Below, one piece after another: positions 59,296 to 64,000 of a stretch of DNA of 64,000 nucleotides (the first letter of the stretch is position 1; every line of letters begins with the position of its first letter). The DNA is from Anaerolineaceae bacterium (GTDB lineage: Bacteria; Chloroflexota; Anaerolineae; Aggregatilineales; Phototrophicaceae), in assembly GCA_020634115.1 (NCBI GenBank), contig JACKCH010000011.1, positions 434,001-498,000 of the forward strand, read 5' to 3'. The notes under the pieces are model-generated. The model saw only the letters and a program-made list of their open reading frames with translations, had not been told where the DNA came from and ran no database searches. The position numbers and the translations under genes were made by a program.

Positions 59296-60978
59296 ATGTT
59301 CAAACGACAACAACGGGTTTTGCAGGGGGTCTGGGCCGTCCTGTTCGGGCTGGTTGCCCTGGCGATATCCGTGCAGGGGACAATGGCGCAGGATGGCAAT
59401 CTGCTGACAAACCCTGGCATGGAAGAGGCGGGATTTGGGATTTACGTCGGGCAGGGTCGTGGCGACCTGAATCTGCCTGTCGGATGGGGAATCTGGGTGG
59501 CGGATGGGCCGCGCGACGCGGATAAACCCTGGCAAAACCGGGCGGATAAAACCTTTGCGTTTCCGCATCGTGGACCAGACCCCAACCCGCATCAGGGCGT
59601 GATGGCGCTCAACGTCAGCGCCGGGTATAACACCAGTACCAACGCGGTTTACCAACAGGTGACCGTCCCGGCAGATACCGCGATACAGGCCTCGGCCTGG
59701 GTATGGATTCACACCTGCACGCTCCCCAAAGACAGTAAAGGCAACCCTACCAGCGAAACCTGTGGCTCCAGCCCGGCTTCGGAGGCGTTCGTCAAAGTAG
59801 GCATTGACCCCAACGGTGGTTCCGACCCCTTCGCGCCGGAAATCGTCTGGTCGCCGCTGGCCGCGCCCCATGACCAGTGGCTTCAGGTATCCTCAACAGC
59901 CACAACCAGCGGCACGACAGCCACCATTTTCCTGTATTCGACCCAGAAATGGGCGGCAGACCTGAATAATGTCTATTGGGATGAAACCTACCTGGGTGTG
60001 GGCGGCACGGGTGGTTCTGCACCCGGCGCGGCGACAGCAGCGCCAACGGCCCCGCCGGTTGTGGCGTTTGTCGTGCCCCAGGCCACTCAGGAAAACGGCG
60101 GAATCGTCCACAAGGTTCAACCAGGCGATACGATTGACAGCATCGCTTACGCTTACGGCGTGACCCGTACCCAGATTCTAGAACTGAATAACATCGCTGA
60201 CCCACGTTTTATCTCTATCGGTCAGGAACTGATCGTGAGCCTGCCACCAGACGCTGCATCAAACCAGGAGACCACCACAGCGCCGGAAGCCACCGCAGAA
60301 GTGCCGTCCGAAAGCGCCGCTGAACCGACCAATGCGCCGCCGATTGTGCAGGTTGAGCCAACCGAAACTGCGCCGGATGCAGCGGCAGTACAGCCCACGA
60401 TGGCGCCGCCAGTGGCACTCAACGAACCACCGCAGACCCCCGCGCCCGCGCCGGTTGTGGCGGCGGTTTCCGGGCAGGTTGACCCGGCAGCACAGACCGG
60501 GTCGGTGTGTGTGCTGGTGTTTGACGACAAAAATCAAAACCGGATGCAAGAGCCGGATGAAGCACTACTGGCAAGCAGCACGGTGGCCCTCAGCACCAGT
60601 GACCAGGCCGTCGGCAGCTACGAGACGGATGGTGTATCTGAGCCATACTGCTTTACCGGGCTGGCAGCAGGGAACTACAACGCAGTGGCTGGTGCACCCG
60701 CCGGGTACGGCCTGACCACGCCTGACCAGTTCCGTGTCCAATTGCTGCCGGGTGCGACGGTGGTGATCGCCTTTGGCGCAGCGGAAGGTGTCCAGCCGCT
60801 TCTGCCACCGCCACCGGATGCGGGCGGACTCGTCACTCAGAATGTCTCGCAGACGAGCGAACAACCGCTCTCAGCGACGGATCAGCTTTTACAGTACAGC
60901 GGCCTGATTATCTTCGGCTTTGCCGGGGTGGTGCTGATCGGCGGCATCGGCTTGACGTTACTGCTGCGGCGGCGCTAA
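59296..60978 (+). CDS. Secreted LysM-domain surface protein with SdrD-like repeat and membrane anchor
   Basis: The ATG at 59296 is preceded by GAGGG; an upstream in-frame start at 59251 is less likely. The 560-residue product has a signal peptide ending TMA before QDG. A jelly-roll-like domain follows (residues about 35-230: NLLTNPGMEEAGFGIYV, a CBM-type opening), then an Ala/Pro-rich linker, one LysM (HKVQPGDTIDSIAYAYGV, ISIGQELIVSL), a long Pro/Ala linker, an SdrD/collagen-binding B-like domain (GSVCVLVFDDKNQNRMQEPDE) and a C-terminal transmembrane helix followed by RRR. It likely binds cell-wall glycan. The last domain is shared with the next gene. Confidence 0.8.
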   Translation: MFKRQQRVLQGVWAVLFGLVALAISVQGTMAQDGNLLTNPGMEEAGFGIYVGQGRGDLNLPVGWGIWVADGPRDADKPWQNRADKTFAFPHRGPDPNPHQGVMALNVSAGYNTSTNAVYQQVTVPADTAIQASAWVWIHTCTLPKDSKGNPTSETCGSSPASEAFVKVGIDPNGGSDPFAPEIVWSPLAAPHDQWLQVSSTATTSGTTATIFLYSTQKWAADLNNVYWDETYLGVGGTGGSAPGAATAAPTAPPVVAFVVPQATQENGGIVHKVQPGDTIDSIAYAYGVTRTQILELNNIADPRFISIGQELIVSLPPDAASNQETTTAPEATAEVPSESAAEPTNAPPIVQVEPTETAPDAAAVQPTMAPPVALNEPPQTPAPAPVVAAVSGQVDPAAQTGSVCVLVFDDKNQNRMQEPDEALLASSTVALSTSDQAVGSYETDGVSEPYCFTGLAAGNYNAVAGAPAGYGLTTPDQFRVQLLPGATVVIAFGAAEGVQPLLPPPPDAGGLVTQNVSQTSEQPLSATDQLLQYSGLIIFGFAGVVLIGGIGLTLLLRRR

Positions 60979-61001
60979 AGTAAGGTTTCGGTTGTTTTCA
61001 A

Positions 61002-61022
61002 CGTGGGCGCACTGCCGTGCGC
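61002..61022. repeat. Palindromic repeat, GGGCGCAC/GTGCGCCC
   Basis: Arms GGGCGCAC and GTGCGCCC around TGCC, in the gap between two surface-protein genes. Imperfect relatives are near 35444 and 36661. Confidence 0.55.
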
Positions 61023-61093
61023 CCTTACCAATCCCATCTATTTTGTTGGATGACTTTCGAGACTTTACTGAAGACTACAAAAGGGGGTGAATC

Positions 61094-61735
61094 ATGCGGC
61101 GGTGGATAGGAATCATGGCTCTGCTGGTGTTTGCGTTTGCCCAAGGCGCTATAGCGCAAAGCGGCGGACAGCTTTGCGTACGGGCGTTTGAAGACCGAAA
61201 CGGGAACGGCATTCTGGATGCCGGAGAACCGCTGCTGACGCGGGGCGTCGCCATGAGCCTGATGGACGCAAGCGGCGTCACCGTCGCCACTGGCCTGATG
61301 GACACGTCATCCACCGCAAGTCAGGGTGTGGTCTGCTTCCAGGGATTGGCGAGCGGCCAGTACACTGTCGCCGTCACCAGCGCGGATTTCACCGCGACGA
61401 CGCCTGATCTGATTACCACCACTGTCGCGGAGGACGGCCTGCCCACCGTGATCGAGTACGGCGGGCGACTGCCAACTGCAGCGACCACCACAACTGCGAC
61501 CACCTCCACACCGGCTCAACCGACCCTTTCCGACGAGGTGTTACGCTGGGCATTAGCCAGTGCCGGGGCACTGATCGTGGTGGTCGGCATGGGCATCCTG
61601 GGGACGTTCATCTACCTGTTCTTTTTCCGCAACCGTCCCCGCTCCATCCCCGCTGCAACCGACGTGAGCCGTACCACCGGCTCAATGCGGGCCGTGCGTT
61701 CACGGGATACCAGTGAACACCCGCGCGTAGAGTGA
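61094..61735 (+). CDS. Membrane-anchored SdrD B-like domain protein
   Basis: The 213-residue protein has a signal peptide ending AIA before QSG. One SdrD/SpaA-like B domain follows (LCVRAFEDRNGNGILDAGEP to YTVAVTSADF, residues about 24-115), then a Thr/Ala-rich linker, one transmembrane helix (residues about 158-182: GALIVVVGMGILGTFIYLFFF) and a basic cytoplasmic tail. It resembles the last domain of the preceding gene (both have DxNxNxxxDxGE-type turns), so the two are probably a duplicated pair. AAGGGGG precedes the ATG. The function is likely structural or adhesive. Confidence 0.75.
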   Translation: MRRWIGIMALLVFAFAQGAIAQSGGQLCVRAFEDRNGNGILDAGEPLLTRGVAMSLMDASGVTVATGLMDTSSTASQGVVCFQGLASGQYTVAVTSADFTATTPDLITTTVAEDGLPTVIEYGGRLPTAATTTTATTSTPAQPTLSDEVLRWALASAGALIVVVGMGILGTFIYLFFFRNRPRSIPAATDVSRTTGSMRAVRSRDTSEHPRVE

Positions 61736-61801
61736 TGTCGTCGGCATATGGATGACACATGTGAGCACGTGTGTAAGTACGCTCGCGGGGCTATCCTGTG
61801 T

Positions 61802-63166
61802 TCAGGACTCGACAACTGGAATTACCTCAACATTTACCGGCATACTGGCCGTAGATTGCGCGTCGTGATCGGGCAGAATGAGTTCCGCATTCCGCACCAC
61901 TGGCACGAAATACCCCACCACCCCGACGAGCATGGTTCCCACCCCAGCCAGCACGAATATTAGTGCCATACCTGCACCCGGTCCGGTTCCCACGATACCG
62001 CCAAACGTCCTGGCGAGTGTGCCACCTTCCAGCATCCCCGGCTCAAACACGAGATCGGCCAGTGGCCCGGCAATCAGCATCGCTACCGGCGCGGTGATCT
62101 GGGCGATCAAACGCCGCACCGCGAACACCCGCCCCTGGACATCCGGCGCGACTTTCGCTTGCCAGATGGCCTGATTCGACCCATTAATCAAAGGGATGAA
62201 AAACGATGCAAAAAAGCCGCCGACGGCCCACACCATGAAATTCTGCCCCAGGCCGAGAACCACCTGCCCTAGCAAGCTGCCTAACACCCAACCGCCCAGA
62301 AGCCCGTACACGCGCCGTTTCGGGCCACCCCATACCGTCAGGAACAAGCCCCCCACCACACCGCCGATGCCCAGCGCGGATTGGACACTGCCTAAAAGCA
62401 ACTCATCGTTGCCAGTCCGTGCCAGAATCATAGGTGCCAGCAGGACAAACGCCAGCGACGCCAGTAGATTCCCGAAGAAAAACACCAGTTGCAGCCCTAA
62501 CAGACTGGGGCGGCGGAAGATATAGCGGAAACCATAAGCCGATTCCTGTAGTAAATTCCCTTTGCCTTCCAGTCCGGCGGCAGTGGTTTCGGGTTGGGGG
62601 ATATGGACAATCAGCAGCGTGCCGACGGCGAACACAAACGTGATGATGTCAATCAACAGAATCCCGGTCAGGTGGATGACGCCGAGCAGCGCCCCGGCCA
62701 TGATCGGCGCGAAAATAGTCGAAAGCGAATCGGCCAGGCCGAGCATCGCACTGGCACGGGTGTAATGGGCTTTGGGGATCATGGTGGTAATCGCTGCTGA
62801 GTACGCGGGGAACTGGAACGACTGGAAAACCCCGGTGAACGCGCCCGCGACGTACAGATGCCAGATTTGTAAACTGCCGTTGGTATGCAGAATCAGAATC
62901 GCGATGGTCGCTAATCCAGCGGCAAGGTCGCTGAGCATCATCACAAGTTTGCGATTCCAGCGATCAACCAATGCTCCGGCAATTGGGCTGAAAAGGACAA
63001 CTGGGCCAAACGCGAAGAAACCAACCAGCGCCAGCGCAGTCGCCTGTCCTGTGATTTCCCACGCCCAGATTGTGATGGCAAATTGGGTCATACCTGTGCC
63101 GAGCAGTGAGACAACCTGGCCGAACCAGACCAGCGTAAATGCACGCATTCCAGAAGGACGGGGCAT
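61802..63166 (-). CDS. MFS transporter (MFS_3 type)
   Basis: The start at 63166 follows AAAGGA at seven bases, giving 454 residues. There are twelve predicted transmembrane helices. The family pattern is visible in FGQVVSLLGTGMTQFAITIW at the start, DRWNRKLVMMLSDLAAG in loop 2-3, and the central SVQSALGIGGVVGGLFL. MFS_3 proteins include enterobactin and macrolide efflux types, so an exporter role is likely; the substrate is unknown. It is convergent with the surface-protein gene. Confidence 0.85.
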   Translation of the reverse strand: MPRPSGMRAFTLVWFGQVVSLLGTGMTQFAITIWAWEITGQATALALVGFFAFGPVVLFSPIAGALVDRWNRKLVMMLSDLAAGLATIAILILHTNGSLQIWHLYVAGAFTGVFQSFQFPAYSAAITTMIPKAHYTRASAMLGLADSLSTIFAPIMAGALLGVIHLTGILLIDIITFVFAVGTLLIVHIPQPETTAAGLEGKGNLLQESAYGFRYIFRRPSLLGLQLVFFFGNLLASLAFVLLAPMILARTGNDELLLGSVQSALGIGGVVGGLFLTVWGGPKRRVYGLLGGWVLGSLLGQVVLGLGQNFMVWAVGGFFASFFIPLINGSNQAIWQAKVAPDVQGRVFAVRRLIAQITAPVAMLIAGPLADLVFEPGMLEGGTLARTFGGIVGTGPGAGMALIFVLAGVGTMLVGVVGYFVPVVRNAELILPDHDAQSTASMPVNVEVIPVVES

Positions 63167-63344
63167 GAGGAATCCTTTCAACGGCAGGCCGAGGGGCATA
63201 GTACCGCATATATGATAACGATAATGCCGGGAAAGTGTTCAAAACAACTGTATTGAAAATGCTGTTCCCGCAACTGCACAACAAAAACGCCCTTGCGAGC
63301 GTCTCTGCTGAGAACAAAACTGTTGAATATCGTCCATTAGAATA

Positions 63345-64000
63345 TTATGATCCAAATTGCTTAATCACGCGCCGCCCCACTACCATGCGATGCACCTCGG
63401 ACGCCCCGTCGTAGATGCGGAATGCCCGCGCCTCGCGGAACCAATCGCCAATGGGCATATCGCCGGAAATGCCCATCCCGCCGGTAATCTGAAGCGCCCG
63501 GTCAATCACGCGGTTGACGGCCTCGGCCACGAATACCTTGCACATCGAGGTTTCCTGCCGCGCCTGCTCACCCTGGGAAAGCAGCCACCCGGCCTGATAG
63601 ATCATCAAGCGCCCGGCGTGCAGGTCAATCGCAGAATCGGCCAGCATCCATTGGATAGACTGATGCGTAGAGAGCGTCCCACCAAACGCCTCGCGCTCGG
63701 TGGCGAATTTGGTGGCGATCTCCAGCGCCCGCTGCGCCACACCTGTCCAGCGCATACAGTGGGTCAGGCGGGCCGGGCCCAGCCGCGCCTGCATCAGTGC
63801 AAAGCCCTGGCCTTCTTCCCCCAGAATCGCGCTGTGGGGCAGGCGCAGGTCGGTATACTGCATTTCGGAATGCCCACCGAGCATGTAGCCGGTCATCACC
63901 GGAACGCGGCGGACATGGTTCACGCCGGGCGTGCCTGCCGGGGCAATAAACAGCGTTGTGCCTTTGGTCGCCGGAACATCCGGGTTGGTGACCGCCGCGA
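63345..64000 (-). CDS. Acyl-CoA dehydrogenase, C-terminal part (partial)
   Basis: The frame runs off the right edge of the window. The visible 217 residues contain the beta-domain end (KGTTLFIAPAGTPGV), the LGEEGQGFALMQARLGPARL helix, REAFGGTLSTHQSIQWMLADSAIDL, and the C-terminal catalytic-domain end GGMGISGDMPIGDWFREARAFRIYDGASEVHRM. This is the C-terminal half of a flavin-dependent acyl-CoA dehydrogenase, which makes a 2,3-double bond in acyl-CoA. The catalytic glutamate position and substrate chain length cannot be fixed from the fragment. The stop is at 63345. Confidence 0.92.
   Translation of the reverse strand, partial: AAVTNPDVPATKGTTLFIAPAGTPGVNHVRRVPVMTGYMLGGHSEMQYTDLRLPHSAILGEEGQGFALMQARLGPARLTHCMRWTGVAQRALEIATKFATEREAFGGTLSTHQSIQWMLADSAIDLHAGRLMIYQAGWLLSQGEQARQETSMCKVFVAEAVNRVIDRALQITGGMGISGDMPIGDWFREARAFRIYDGASEVHRMVVGRRVIKQFGS

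Overview
The window looks like a stretch of a Chloroflexota (Anaerolineae-type) chromosome, probably from an environmental genome. This is inferred from several features: many secreted proteins with Pro/Thr-rich linkers between domains, a repeated 'A-Q-D-N' style signal-peptide junction, cupin-type phosphoglucose isomerase, F420 ligase, SLC12-like permease, DUF4173 and Toastrack proteins, and abundant short palindromic intergenic repeats. Coding density is high, GC is moderately high, genes lie on both strands, and most starts have a clear Shine-Dalgarno sequence.

Layout. 1-3.6 kb: secreted or membrane-anchored hydrolases and a DUF1801 protein. 3.7-9.8 kb: a tight seven-gene catabolic operon (shikimate-dehydrogenase-like oxidoreductase, KDPG-type aldolase, GntR/UTRA regulator, cupin isomerase, D-2-hydroxyacid dehydrogenase, phosphotriesterase-like lactonase, zinc alcohol dehydrogenase). 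It is bracketed by two copies of a GDSL-hydrolase/DUF123 gene junction. The left copy keeps the GDSL gene and has a broken DUF123; the right copy keeps DUF123 and only the GDSL tail, so the operon looks inserted. 10.2-14 kb: DUF123, a Toastrack-type protein and a DUF4173 membrane protein. 14-21 kb: an operon encoding a histidine kinase, a response regulator, a 17-haem cytochrome, a Tat-type 4x[4Fe-4S] protein and an NrfD-type membrane subunit, resembling the Hmc transmembrane redox complex. 21-25 kb: a 50-residue membrane peptide, SufE, an SLC12-type permease and a rhodanese. 25.2-32 kb: rarA, a transmembrane TIR protein coupled to a DUF309/pseudo-receiver gene, and small genes, all lying between inverted copies of a ~143-bp repeat. 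32-36 kb: an M23 peptidase, a secreted protein of unknown function and a SWIM-domain protein. 37-39 kb: a GT2 gene, then the L10 leader with rplJ-rplL. 39-41 kb: a Flp/TadE-type pilin-like pair. 41-54 kb: mixed metabolism (F420 ligase, kbl, haloalkane dehalogenase, SUMF1-fold protein, two GNATs, glutamate dehydrogenase). 54-64 kb: a serine hydrolase, tRNA-Val, a second histidine kinase/regulator pair linked to an ethylbenzene-dehydrogenase-type haem protein, LysM/SdrD-like surface proteins, an MFS exporter and a truncated acyl-CoA dehydrogenase.

How the genes may work together. Two paralogous multi-membrane-pass histidine kinases each sit next to a haem-protein module, which suggests two related signalling systems controlling extracytoplasmic electron transfer. 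The 3.7-9.8 kb operon could oxidise a sugar or cyclitol to a lactone, open it and cleave a keto-deoxy acid, but it encodes no transporter, kinase or dehydratase. All functions are read from motifs and context; no database search was run.
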